64,000 nucleotides of DNA from NCBI RefSeq assembly GCF_000004195.4, contig NC_030678.2, positions 32,402,201 through 32,466,200 of the forward strand, read 5' to 3'. Under the pieces are notes generated by a model. It was not told the origin of the DNA. It did no database searches and worked only from the letters and a program-made list of their open reading frames with translations. Shown piece after piece: positions 47,186 through 58,733 of this stretch (within the stretch, counting starts at the first letter, position 1; every line of letters begins with the position of its first letter). Position numbers and translations under genes: made by a program. Source of the DNA: Xenopus tropicalis (Eukaryota; Chordata; Amphibia; Anura; Pipidae).

Positions 47186-48605
47186 GATAGGCCCTGGGGC
47201 TAATCTAGGCCGCTCTGGGCCCTTCCATAGACAGCGCTGAAATACATCAAGAAAGCGCTGAGGGACTGTGGAGCCAGCCAGGGCTTATTTCCCTCTGCTC
47301 AGATGCTGGGCGGGAAAGGAGAGACTTCATACTCACCCCCCCTCCCCTTTTGCTTGCCAGCTCTCACAGCAGCGTCTCACATCCTAGCAGCACGGAGTGG
47401 CATCTCCCTCCCCCCCTCCCTGTTTAAGCGCTTTCAGCTAGGCAGCTATAGGCTCGTAATGTTTATTCAATTTTACATGTTTCTGTTTTCCTTTTCAGGT
47501 TCCAAAAAAAAATAAAAAATTTTTATTAAAATATTGGATACATGTTTATATATTTTTGGTCTGTCACAGCAAAGGGCGGGTGATAGTCCTTGGCCATTTA
47601 ATTTCGGGTGTTGTTTGGTGGTTTCCGCATGCCCACTGCGTTCGCAGTGGCAGGCATTCGTTATAATAACAGCGAAAAAGTTTGATGTGATGTTTTGGTA
47701 AAGTTTGAAATACATGGCAAGGACTATTTCTGATGTTGGATTCTTTAATAAAGCTGTGGCCGAACCCCACCCACAAAAAGAATGGTGTCAGTGTGTTTCT
47801 CTTGTGTCATGTGGATATATTGGGGGATAAGGTTGGAAGGGAGGGAAAAGTCTCCGCCGTCAAGGTTTTTTTGCAGGGGGGGCCCAGCGCAGAGTAGTTA
47901 CGCCTCTGTGGAGCAGCGTAGGTAAGTGAATCTGCTTCTCTGATGGAAAAAGCAGGGCTGAGAGAAGCAGATCTACGCTCCATGTGCCCTTGCCCTTAAG
48001 GCTTATGGGATACAGATGTTTTGATCACTGCAGCCCTCTTAGGCAAAAACACAGCTAACAAGATGGCCTTGCCCGTCGACATCTATTTCCTATTCATTTA
48101 AATGGGAAACAAACCACTGGATACAGACTTGCATGTGTCTAATCAAGTGGACTTACATCAGATCCGGACTAGGATTTAAATAAGCCCTGGCATTCCAAGT
48201 ACACAGAGGCCCAAACAGCCCCCACCAGCCCAATAAATAGTGACTGTCTATGGCATCTTACAGCAACCCCTCTGGCATTTGCCAGAATCCACTGACTGCC
48301 AGTCCAAGCATGTTGGTTATATAAGTCCAACAACAGCTGAGGATATACTGTCTGGGAAGGTATGTCAGAAGTGATTTAATTTGGGAATGATATGCTGTTG
48401 TTATTATTATTGTTCATTAGCACCAAACAGTTCCCTTTACAGTAAAACTGAGCACAAACACAAACTTTATACGTAGAGTTGCCCTGGTACAAATGGGAGA
48501 TAGATGCTTGCTCACAAGAGCTTACATTCACACACTATTCCCCCCCTCCACTAAAGGTTAAAGCCCAGAGAATACCTAGATAAATATAATGAAAGCAAAA
48601 GTACT
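47186..48605. other. Intergenic, GC-variable, unclassified repeat-like DNA
   Basis: 47180-47460 is GC-richer with pyrimidine runs. 47500-47780 is AT-rich with TTTAATAAAGCTGTGG near 47741. CCCAGCGCAGAGTAGTTACG at 47883 recalls a dispersed frog repeat. 48235-48310 matches, inverted, the remnant near 29690. 48400-48530 resembles an antisense L2 tail. No exon is recognised. Confidence 0.4.
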
Positions 48606-48608
48606 TAA

Positions 48609-48748
48609 GGGCTCTGGCACACGGGGGAGATTAGTCGCCCGCGATTAACTCCCGGTGGGATGGCAGGGGTAGGCAACTCGGGGAGATTAGTCGCCCGCGA
48701 ACAGGGAGTTAATCGCGGGCGACTAATCTCCCCCGTGTGCCAGAGCCC
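48609..48748. mobile_element. Harbinger-like palindromic MITE, short copy
   Basis: The ends GGGCTCTGGCACACGGGG and its complement are flanked by TAA at 48606-48608 and 48749-48751. Only 140 bp: outer arms ATTAGTCGCCCGCG around a reduced core, an internal deletion relative to 48770-49108. Confidence 0.88.
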
Positions 48749-48769
48749 TAATAGCACAATCTGGATTTA

Positions 48770-49108
48770 GGGCTCTGGCACACGGGGGAGATTAGTCGCC
48801 CGCGACAAAACTCCCTGTTCGCGGGCGACTAATCTCCCCGAGTTGCTTACCCCTGCCATCCCACCGGCGAACATGTAAGTCGCCGGTGGGATGGCAGACG
48901 CGGCGGCGAGATTTCGCGCAAATCGCCGAAAAAGACTCGCAAGTCTTTTTCGCCGATTTCCTGAAATCGCCCCGCCGCGTCTGCCATCCTGCCGGCGACT
49001 TACATGTTCGCCGGCGGGATGGCGGGTCATGGCAACTCGGGGAGATTAGCCGCCCGCGAACAGGGAGTTTTGTCGCGGGCGACTAATCTCCCCCGTGTGC
49101 CAGAGCCC
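48770..49108. mobile_element. Harbinger-like palindromic MITE, long copy
   Basis: The same ends, flanked by TTA at 48767-48769 and 49109-49111. It is nearly self-complementary throughout: GCCATCCCACCGGCGA pairs with TCGCCGGCGGGATGGC, and AAAAAGACTCGCAAGTCTTTTT forms the apex. The Arg-rich frames on both strands are palindrome shadows. Confidence 0.9.
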
Positions 49109-49111
49109 TTA

Positions 49112-49790
49112 GAAGTGGAAAAAAGCCACAGTCGAAAGCAATTACAGTGCCACACTCTTTGGAAATATATTTCAGGCAGACAGAATAAGTGAAGGCAGCA
49201 TGCTATCTGTTACTGATAAAGTGAAGGGTGATAACATGAAAGAATGACAAAAGCTAGAGTTTAGAAGAATCTGCCCACAAACACCTTATTCCCGGAAGGT
49301 GCAAAAATAGATTTTGAACTTAAAAAGCATTTTCAAAATTGTTAACATGTGAGTATGTGTTTGGATATGTCACATACATAACGCATTTGTTTTTTAACCC
49401 TTACTTGTTGCTAGGAATTTGCCACAGTCCGGCTATTTACCATGATGAAGCTGACCATTGCTCCACAACTGCCTCAGGTTTATCCCCTGCTAAGAGCATG
49501 AAAGAAATATCTGAAAATTTGTCCTTTTCATCTGCTCCATAATTGACTGTTGTTCTCCCTTTGTAGTGTCTCTAGGCCTTCTAGAAATCATCTATGGTAG
49601 GGCCTCTCCTTCAGTGTGCCAACCACTCGCAAAATTCCATGTCTCAATTGAAACTGCCAATGGATCTCTGATCTTATCTACATTCCACTATTTCCCATAA
49701 TTAATGGGCCTCCCGGGTTGCAAAAACTATAATCCTTCCAGTCAATGACTGGTTAATAGGGCAGGTACATTCCATTACATGGTTAGCATA
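49112..49790. other. Intergenic, no gene recognised
   Basis: AT-rich, nothing nameable. Confidence 0.4.
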
Positions 49791-49792
49791 TA

Positions 49793-50100
49793 CATGTTTG
49801 TGATCTCTTATCTGGAAACCTGTTATCAAGAAATTAGAGGAAGGCCATCTTCGATAGACTTCATTTTAACCAAATAATTCAAAGTGGAAGTGATAAGTGA
49901 TTTTATTTTTCTCTTTAATAATAAAACAGCAGCTTGTATTTTATCCTAAGAGATACTTGAGGCAAAACAAATCTGTTGGGTTAAATTAACGCTTAAATAT
50001 TTTTTTTTAAAACACAAGGTATGAAGATCCTAATTACGGAAAGACCCCTTACCCAGAAAACCTCAGGTACCAAGTATTCTGGATAACAGGTCCCTACCTG
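49793..50100 (+). mobile_element. TA-flanked MITE, diverged
   Basis: It starts CATGTTTGTGATCTCTTATC and ends AACAGGTCCCTACCTG, with TA at 49791-49792 and 50101-50102. Body blocks are shared with 28806-29121 but carry deletions. Confidence 0.75.
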
Positions 50101-50102
50101 TA

Positions 50103-50777
50103 CAACATGCTTTACTTTGTCAACAATGTACCCTTCTTTCTACTTTATAAGAAAAGAGCCGGATCAGTAACCCAGTGATCCTGCCACTCCGCAGAATGCA
50201 TGATACATTTTAATTACAATAAAAATGCATTTCATACATTTTATATTTGCTTTTAATCTCTTTATCGAGCGCTCTTTGTCTGACAGAGCTCATTAACACA
50301 TGCTCCCTTCATTTCTAACAAAGTATCTATTCCAGCTTTTGGAGACTATTATACCAGGCAGCAGAACTGCATCTTAATGAAAGTTAGGATCCTGACATCC
50401 AACAGGCTGCATTCTATTGATCATATACTCAGTTGCCAACACGGCTATTACTATTGATCATTTATACTTAAGTTTATGGTCTCTGGTGCTTTCAAATTGA
50501 AATCATTCTTGATAAAATCATTTTTGATGTGTATGTGGTATTAGAAGTTGGTCTGTTCATTCACATAGTTATTCAATGTTTGCTGACCTTCTGGACCTTT
50601 CTGCCACCTCCTGCAGCTGGTTTGCACCAAAAGGTTGCAGGATGCAACGCTGACACTGCGACAATAGCTGAGTGTTAGTACATGAATAGACACATGAAGC
50701 TGAACAAATAGCACCTTCGTATTTCCTATTGAAAGAATCAAAGCATCCTTAGCTTACTGGTTATAAAGTTGCTCATG
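50103..50777. other. Intergenic, no gene recognised
   Basis: No coding or repeat signal identified. Confidence 0.4.
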
Positions 50778-50785
50778 ACCTAACT

Positions 50786-51077
50786 CAGTGATCCCCAACC
50801 AGTGGCTCTCAAGCAACATTTTTGATGTTGCGCCCAGTAGCCTCAAAGTAGGTGCCCATTTCTACATTTCTGGCTTGGAGACAAGTTTTGGAAGCATAGA
50901 GACACAGTTTTACCCCAAGCAGAGCCCCCTGCAGGCCAGCAGTCCATATGGGGCTACCAAATAGCCAATCACAGCCCTTATTTGGCATCCCTAAATAACT
51001 TTTTTATGCTTGTGTGGCTCACAAACACTTTTTACATCTGAGTGTGGCTCACAAGTAAAAAAGGTTGGGGATCCCTG
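50786..51077 (+). mobile_element. hAT-type MITE with perfect 8-bp target duplication
   Basis: CAGTGATCCCCAACCAGTGG to GGTTGGGGATCCCTG, flanked by identical ACCTAACT at 50778-50785 and 51078-51085. Same family as 3803-4108. Confidence 0.93.
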
Positions 51078-51184
51078 ACCTAACTGCTTTCTCACTCAAC
51101 TTCATATGACACAGAGCCTGTGTATTCTACTTTATTTTTTGGCACCATGTTGAAGTCCGCTTATCTTTACTGTGCAGTTTCTTA

Positions 51185-51380
51185 GGGCTCTGGCACACGG
51201 GGGAGATTAGTCGCCCGCGATTAACGCGATTTCCGGAAATCGCCCCGCCGCGTCTGCCATCCCGCCGGCGACTTACATGTTCGCCGGTGGGATGGCAGGG
51301 GTAAGCAACTCGGGGAGATTAGTCGCCCGCGAACAGGGAGTTAATCGCGGGCGACTAATCTCCCCCGTGTGCCAGAGCCC
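51185..51380. mobile_element. Harbinger-like palindromic MITE, medium copy
   Basis: The ends GGGCTCTGGCACACGGGG and its complement are flanked by TTA at 51182-51184 and 51381-51383. It is asymmetrically deleted: the left arm jumps from TTAACGCGATTTCCGG into the right-arm core. Confidence 0.9.
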
Positions 51381-51383
51381 TTA

Positions 51384-53207
51384 GTTTGCAGAGGTCTGGC
51401 TCAGTCCGAGGCTTGTTACATTCCTTTTGGATGGAGAGTAGAAGAGAAAGAATCTGGATTCTCTGCAGCTCCGGAGATGGTGCATGAAAGATAACCTTTG
51501 TATGGTCAGAAGCATATTCTTGCCAAAAGACTTATTAGAAGTTATGGGTCAGGCAGCCTATCACAACTCAAAAGCATGTCCAATCAGAATTTAGATCAAT
51601 GCTCAAGGGCAGGTGAGCATTGATGGTGAGGTGGGCAGCCTGAGAATGCTAAGGAACAAGTCCTGGAAGGGTAACAATATGGGTAAAATGACTTATGGAG
51701 ACTTTGGGGCAAATGCAAAGTAGAAAGTCTAGGAAAGCTTAGGAGCAGAAACAGCCTGTGAAGGTTTAGAAACAGGGACTTGGGCATACATGACAGTGTC
51801 TATGAACTTTGTCCAGGGCAAGGCAGAATATAAGTGCTCATGGGGAGTGCTCAGACAGCCAACTACTGCCCAGCAACAGCTATGGGCCTGATATTATATA
51901 CAGTAAGTCATTTAAGGCCTCACATACGATACGTTATTAGGAATTGGCACAGACAAGGAAGTCTATGAATGTTTGGAGCTTGTTTGGGCCAGAAAGAATG
52001 CTGGGAAGCAAGTGCAGACTAAAGGGTGGTGCCCGCAGGGATGGTGAGCAGGTACATGTCCGATGGCTGCCAATGCATAACTGTTCTCAAAAGATAAAAC
52101 TTGTTTCTCCTAAATTTAAATACACTTCAAGCTAGAAAAAAAGGTGGCTCCAGCAGCCTCTTGAGTGCCAGACCAGACTGGCACGTGACTAAGACCAAAG
52201 CAGCCCTAACACCATACACAAGCCAAATATTTCATAAATAAGCCACAATAGTTTGGCACACAGCACAGGAATGTTCTTTATCTACACAATTACAGCTGTG
52301 GTTCCTAGATACTATAATCATAACTGTACTAATATCAGTAATAATAATCTATGCATCGCCGCTAACAGTATTCCTTGGGAGCGAAGGCAAAAATCTGGAC
52401 TCGCAAATGAAAACCAGGTTGTCAGTTGGGATTGGGCGAGCTGTGCACTTACAGTGATTTACAATTGTCTCTGTCTCTTATGGTAACAATTAGCCTGGCA
52501 ACAATGATTTTCTTCTATAATAATAATAATAACAACTCAGTCACGGAATGTCCAAGCCCTCCCCCTTGTATTGGTGCCACAGAAAAAGCAGTTGCTCCAA
52601 ATTAATAACAAGTAGTATTATATTTATATTTATTGTACTTTTATTATACTGACAGAGAACTCAAGCATTTCCTAGGGATCTCTGATGGCAACAACTGACT
52701 TCAGTGTCTCCTTTTATTAAGAATATATGGCCCCTGGCGATGATTATTTATTATTTTTATAATGTATAAACAAATGCCTTTAACAAAAAGCTCTTTGTAA
52801 AGTACAACTGAAGCCTTACAAATTAACTGTAAACAAGGCAATACTTGGCAGAACCTTACAGAATAATAATACTTTACAGGGCATATTTAAAAAAGAGCAG
52901 GAAGCCATTCATTCTATTGCTATAATAATTCTACTAATTAAAAAAAGGTATGAATAGCATATGGTGTTGTGAGGTTCATTAGAAACATGATGTAATTCTG
53001 ATGCACAATTCAGATTGCCAAATGAGCAGAACTTAGTGAATGGGCGCCTTAAGTCAGCCCCTAAAGCTCAGGTCAAAACAAATGGTATTTATAATACCAG
53101 AACTCAGCGCTCTTGGTGGAAAATCTTGGAAAAGCTTCCGTGCTGTTTGAAAAGTCCAAAAGGTATGCAGCTCCCTCTTTAGCCAACCCCTTTGAATGGG
53201 TCTATGA
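51384..53207. other. Intergenic, no gene recognised
   Basis: Contains an (ATA)n tract near 52515-52532. Short frames lack any family motif. Confidence 0.45.
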
Positions 53208-53540
53208 CTAAAGCTGGCCATACACGCACCGATAATATTGTATGAAACCTTGTTTCGTACGATATTCGGTGCGTGTATGGCAAGTCGGCGAGGCGACCGA
53301 TATCGCAGGAGGCTGCTGATATCGGTCGCCAATCGGGCGGGTTAAAAGATTTTGATCGGGTGCCATAGAAGGCGCCTGAGCAAAATCTGCCTTCAGAGCT
53401 GAATCGGCAGAAGAAGGTAGAAATCCAATTGTTTCTACCTCCGTATCTGATGTTTCAGCCCTGAACGTTAGGGGAGGGTGGGAACGATCTATGACCGATG
53501 GTCGCACAAAAGATCGAAAATCGACATGTGTGTGGCCACC
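53208..53540. mobile_element. 'GGCCATACAC' palindromic MITE, copy 3
   Basis: CTAAAGCTGGCCATACACGC to GTGTGTGGCCACC, with internal arms GAAGGTAGAAATCC and GTTTCTACCTCC as in 882-1215. Its right end is followed directly by TTAAAGG of a T2-like element. Confidence 0.82.
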
Positions 53541-53968
53541 TTAAAGGAACAGTAACACCAAAAAATTAAAGAGTTTTAAAGTAAATGAAATATAATGTAC
53601 TGTTGCCCTGCACTGGTAAAAGTTGTGTGTTTGCTACAGTAACTCTACTATAGTTTATATATAATAAGCTGGTGTGTAGCCCCGGGGGCAGCCATTCAAG
53701 CTGGAAAAAAGGAGAAAAGGCACAGGTTACATAGCAGATAAAGGATAAGCTCTGTAGAATACAATAGTGTTTTATCTGTTATCTGCTAAGTGCCTGTGCC
53801 TTTTCTCCTTTGAATGGCTGCCCCCATGGCTACACAGCTGCATTCTTTATATAAACGATAGTAGTGTTTCTGAGGCAAACACACCAGTTGTACCAGTGCA
53901 GGGCAGCGGTACATTATATTGGAATTTCTTTTATACACTTGAATTTTTTGGTGTTACTGTTCCTTTAA
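53541..53968. mobile_element. T2-like MITE, nearly palindromic, complete
   Basis: TTAA at 53541-53544 and 53965-53968. TTAAAGGAACAGTAACACCA ends and the same arms as 41408-41832. Open frames within it are palindrome shadows. Confidence 0.9.
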
Positions 53969-54059
53969 AGCTCAGGTAACTGACAGCAGCCCAGAGCACA
54001 TGCTGTGAATAATAGATAACAGATAATGAGGAGCTAATCAGGGCTTATTTACATAATAA

Positions 54060-54480
54060 CTTAGTAAGTTTTAAAAAAACACACACGTCCATAAAGTTCA
54101 ACTTTTTTACCTTATAAAACCTGCTGGACTGCTAGTGAACGCAGAGGAAGGCAAAAAAAACCTTCTTAAGCCTCGCTAATTTGCCTCAGAAGGGGAAAAA
54201 ATTCCTTCCTGTCTCCAAGATGGCAATCGGAGCAGTCCCTGGATCAACTTGTACTATGTGCTATTTTCAATACCCTGTATTCCCTCACTTGCTAAAAAGG
54301 CATTCCACCACTTCTTCTAATGTATCAGCCAGTACAAGTGATTCAGGGAAAGAATTGTACAACAACGTTACAGCTCTCATTGCATTGGCTACTCCAGGCA
54401 CAGCATTTCTCTAGGAGTATTCTTTGTTGAGCATTACTTTTCTTGATTCCTTCCATAAGGTGAATTTTATTTTTCTCTTT
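54060..54480 (-). mobile_element. Antisense 3' end of a CR1-like LINE
   Basis: CCATAAAGTTCAACTTTTTT, TTGCCTCAGAAGGGGAAAAA, CAATACCCTGTATTCCCTCA and TGATTCAGGGAAAGAATTG are complementary to the LINE end at 19695-21660. It has one copy only of the segment that is amplified there. Confidence 0.75.
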
Positions 54481-55637
54481 CAGTAGCTCTGCAGTGAATA
54501 AAGCAAGACAAGACTGGAAGTGTACAAGCCAACATGGCCCCTGTGAATAGGGTGAATGTGGCTTGTGTTCAGGTGATGGGATGGTAGGTAAGGCCAGGTA
54601 GCGGGGCTTAAAAGGATAGTGTTCCAAGGCAGGGAGAGAAAGGCTATGAGAAGCCTGAAACACACAAAGGTATTTCCTCTCTCTTTAAGTCACAATGCTC
54701 CATTCTATACCAGTAAGTGCTTCCAGTAGGGACTCTAGCTACCTCATCGCAAATGTTCTATAAACAAAAGCCAACCAGTCAGGCTGTACCCCTCCCAAGA
54801 GAACTGAACACGGCTCGGCACAGAACCAGAAAGTAGAGCTCAAAGAATGAAAGAAAGTGGGTATTGTGTGGCAGCCAACTACGTATAATAATGTTTTCTA
54901 AGGTCACTAGTTTAGAGGCTATCATCTGATAAACAAGAATTAAGTTGGCCGTGCACCTGATGGTTTATCTGTTGGTGTTGTTGCCAAACAAGTGGATCTG
55001 CCCAATACAACCACCTATGTGCTGGGCAATATCAGGTCAAAAATCTTAATAGGTGCCAATGCAGGTCCTAGGAAGGTACAAATCTGTTATCGCCCCCCAC
55101 CCCCAGCAAATACCCACAATTAATTTCTTACTTTTTAGCTCACACTGGCTCTCCTCTTCTTTCAGCACACTGGCCTGGGCCACTCTCCCACTGTGCTGCC
55201 ATCTTGATTGCTGTCCAAGACCAGTCCATGTGCAGTAAAGATGGCAGCACAGCAATCAAAGGGATAGTTCCACTAACTTGTGTTGTGTTTTCTACAGAAC
55301 TGGAGCAGCAGCCTGGGTAATTTCATATTCCTTGGGCTTTAATGGGACAGAAATGAATAACACATTTGGCCATGAGTTTAGACAAACAGATGGGGATCAT
55401 TTGCTTTGACTATCACAAACCAAGATTGACGTTTAATGAAACAAAAATTAAAAAGACTGACCCTGTAGAGAGATAGTGTGCCATATATAAAACCTGTTAT
55501 TGGAGTTATGCAATAAAAACTTGAATATTTGGCACAGGTCTTATCACATACAGCAACCAATGAGAAGGCTGCAGTCACTAGTTTAAAAAGATACATATTA
55601 TTGGTTATTGCACCTGTGTAAACTTTCCCTTTTATTA
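54481..55637. other. Intergenic; possible MITE remnant near 54950-55030
   Basis: GTTGGCCGTGCACCTGATGG and GCTGGGCAATATCAGGTC at 54950-55035 resemble ends of a 'GGCCATACAC'-type element. The 147-codon minus frame at 55378-55821 partly overlaps the Tc1 end and has no recognised domain. Confidence 0.45.
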
Positions 55638-56721
55638 CAGTGGCTTGCAAAAGTATTCGGCCCCCTTGAACTTTTCCACATTTTGTCACATTACAGCCAC
55701 AAACATGAATCAATTTTATTGGAATTCCATGTGAAAGACCAATACAAAGTGGTGTACACGTGAGAAGTGGAACGAAAATCATACATGATTCCAAACATTT
55801 TTTACAAATAAATAACTGCAAAGTGGGGTGTGCGTAATTATTCAGCCCCCTGAGTCAATACTTTGTAGAACCACCTTTTGCTGCAATTACAGCTGCCAGT
55901 CTGTCTGTCTGTATGTCTCTACCAGCTTTGCACATCTACAGACTGAAATCCTTGCCCATTCTTCTTTGCAAAACAGCTCCAGCTCAGATTAGATGGACAG
56001 CGTTTGTGAACAGCAGTTTTCAGATCTTGCCACAGATTCTCGATTGGATTTAGATCTGGACTTTGACTGGGCCATTCTAACACATGGATATGTTTTGTTT
56101 TAAACCATTCCATTGTTGCCCTGGCTTTATGTTTAGGGTCGTTGTCCTGCTGGAAGGTGAACCTCCGCCCCAGTCTCAAGTCTTTTGCAGACTCCAAGAG
56201 GTTTTCTTCCAAGATTGCCCTGTATTTGGCTCCATCCATTTTCCCATCAACTCTGACCAGCTTCCCTGTCCCTGCTGAAGAGAAGCACCCCCAGAGCATG
56301 ATGCTGCCACCACCATATTTGACAGTGGGGATGGTGTGTTCAGAGTGATGTGCAGTGTTAGTTTTCCGCCACACATAGTGTTTTGCATTTTGGACAAAAA
56401 GTTCCATTTTGGTCTCATCTGACCAGAGCACCTTCTTCCACATGTTTGCTGTGTCCCCCACATGGCTTGTGGCAAACTGCAAACGGGACTTCTTATGGTT
56501 TTCTGTTAACAATGGCTTTCTTCTTGCCACTCTTCCATAAAGGCCAACTTTGTGCAGTGCACGACTAATAGTTGCCCTATGGACAGATTCCCCCACCTGA
56601 GCTGTAGATCTCTGCAGCTCCCCCAGAGTCACCATGGGCCTCTTGGCTGCATTTCTGATCAGCGCTCTCCTTGTTCGGCCTGTGAGTTTAGGTGGACGGC
56701 CTTGTCTTGGTAGGTTTACAG
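55638..56721 (-). pseudogene. Tc1/mariner transposon, truncated, with long open transposase frame
   Basis: The left end CAGTGGCTTGCAAAAGTATT follows TA (55636-55637) and is a known-style Tc1 inverted repeat. On the minus strand a frame runs unbroken from about 56721 to 55990: a GRPPK linker, then TISRALHKVGLYGRVARRKP, the first catalytic Asp in WSDETK, VKYGGGSIMLWGC, the second Asp in QQDNDPKH and the catalytic Glu in DLNPIENLW, with exactly 34 residues between the last two. The DDE domain therefore keeps its catalytic triad. The N-terminal helix-turn-helix part is missing, because homology stops at about 56721 where unrelated DNA begins. Near 55990 a small deletion appears to shift the frame, so the last ~60 codons are lost. 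Not functional, but younger than the copy at 18168. Confidence 0.92.
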
Positions 56722-58468
56722 TAATGTTTACGACACCACATTCTATTCTTTTCTTCCTTTTTGGGAATCTCAGTGATTTAAATATATACACTCATGGGTC
56801 TTGATTAGGATGCGATGATTACTTTACCATCCTGAATGTGTTGATCCTCTTTTTGTTTAAAAAGTTGGAATCAGGGCGTACACAATCTTAATAAATCACC
56901 TCTGTTTGATCAAGGGCCGTCAGTGTGTTTTCCATTCTCTTGTTTATGCCAATTTGTACGTATGTATACAGACACTTTTATTCCTAAAATTTAGTTTGTG
57001 CAAAATATATTAAAAACTTCTGCACTGTCTGCAGATTAAGGGAAAGCATGCGTTCAACACCTTTTGTTTAGGGCCACCAAAGGGGTTGTGATGGCCAGTC
57101 ACATGGTTATAACCAGAAACCATATAACAGACCACGTATAAACTAGAAATAGGGCCACTTTTTCCTTAGACAAAACCTTTCATGCATATAATTATTGCTT
57201 ACACATATGAGTTATATATTCACAATGTTGCAATTAAATACAGCCCTGAAATGATGTGTTTGTGTTCCTGCCCTGTTTATACTTGATATAAATGAGATAA
57301 ATCCCTGTAAGCATATAAAATACACCATTTTGTTAATATTGGCTCAGTGAATAGGGTTTGTGCTGAACAGTTTTTGCCCTTTGAACATCAAAACAAACTA
57401 AAGTCACATTCTACTTCCTGTTTGTACAATAACAACCCTAATCAAAACTAATCAGAACTCCACTGAGAAACCCTCGGTATAATGAGGTACTCCTTATCTA
57501 AAAAACTAACAGGCTGCAGCTGGTGGAAGGGGTGGGCTTCCCAGTGGACTTTCTCCTTACTATGCTTTCAGTTTGAGAAATTGCCCTATTTAGTTCAAAA
57601 AAGAAAAAAAAAATCTCTAAATTAAGAGATGGATCGACAGATTGCATCCTACAAGTCGGATGTAGTTGCATAGGTTAAATAATAGTGAGAAAGCATGTTC
57701 AGCACAAGTCCTAGTTATTGAACTAATGTTGAACGAAGGGGTGTACTGGCCTTTAAGCTACAGCACCAAACATAATATAGTGACTCTTGCTTTATGTATT
57801 TTTTTATTAAAAATTTCAAAGCACCATCAAGTCAGAGAAATATTAATACAAGAAACCAGCATAAGAAAGGAAACATAAAACAACAGCAAATGGAGGAGCT
57901 CATTAACCTTTCTGGAGTCTACTTGTTCACTGTCTTTAAAACTACAGAGCTAAAGATACCGGTCAAGGAGATCTGGAAGCATAACATACTGCCGATAGTG
58001 ACCAGCCATTCCAAATGTCTGAATGACTGCAAAATCAGGCTCTGGCCATTTACACATTGTTCTACTGATTGTGTTACACGACACAACTGAATCAGTGAAG
58101 GTAACACACTAAGATATAAGGGGAACATTTCTCCTTTAGTCGATTAGGTACAATGATCACTGATAAGCCTTTATTTTATCCGGAAGAGTTTAAGATCTCT
58201 GGTCAGAGAAATTATTGTAGTAAGAACCAACCTATTTAACTAGTAGTTGATATAAAAATGAAAGAATCTTCCAAGGCTGCCTCTAAAAATTACAACCTAT
58301 TGTGCCAAATCTACATACCTAGGCTTTAGGAAGGTTCATTATGCTCTTTGCTATATAAAATACCAGGAACAACCCAGCTATAAAGAATGGAACAGTCAAA
58401 CCAAATATACAAAGCATAGGCTTTTAAGCCCCTAAGCATATCTTTGTATGAAGGTCCATCATATGCTA
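56722..58468. other. Intergenic, no gene recognised
   Basis: AT-rich. The left ~70 bp extend the Tc1 frame by chance and encode nothing Tc1-like. Confidence 0.45.
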
Positions 58469-58733
58469 GAGTGATCCCCAACCAGTGGTTCAGAAGCATC
58501 ATGTTTGCTCACCAACCCTTTGGATGTTGCTCCCAGTGGCCTCAAAGCATGGAGGCTAGTTTTGGTTACATAAAACCCAGGTAAACTGAAAAACAGAGCC
58601 TCATGGAATAGCCAATAACGGCCTTAATTTGGCATCCCATTAACTTTTTTATGCTTGTGCTGCTCCCCAACTCTTTTTACATTTGAATGTGGCTCACAAG
58701 TTAAAAAAAAAAAAAAAGTTGGGAGCCCCCACT
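58469..58733 (+). mobile_element. hAT-type MITE, decayed ends
   Basis: AGTGATCCCCAACCAGTGGT at the left, GGATGTTGCTCCCAGTGGCC and CTTTTTACATTTGAATGTGG inside, GTTGGGAGCCCCC at the right: the family of 3803-4108. No clear target duplication. Confidence 0.75.

Noticed and set aside
48767..49086. Arg-rich frames on both strands
   Set aside because: Both are read from a near-perfect palindromic MITE, so each mirrors the other.
55378..55821. 147-codon minus-strand frame
   Set aside because: It runs through the non-coding end of the Tc1 element into unrelated flank, so it cannot be one gene.
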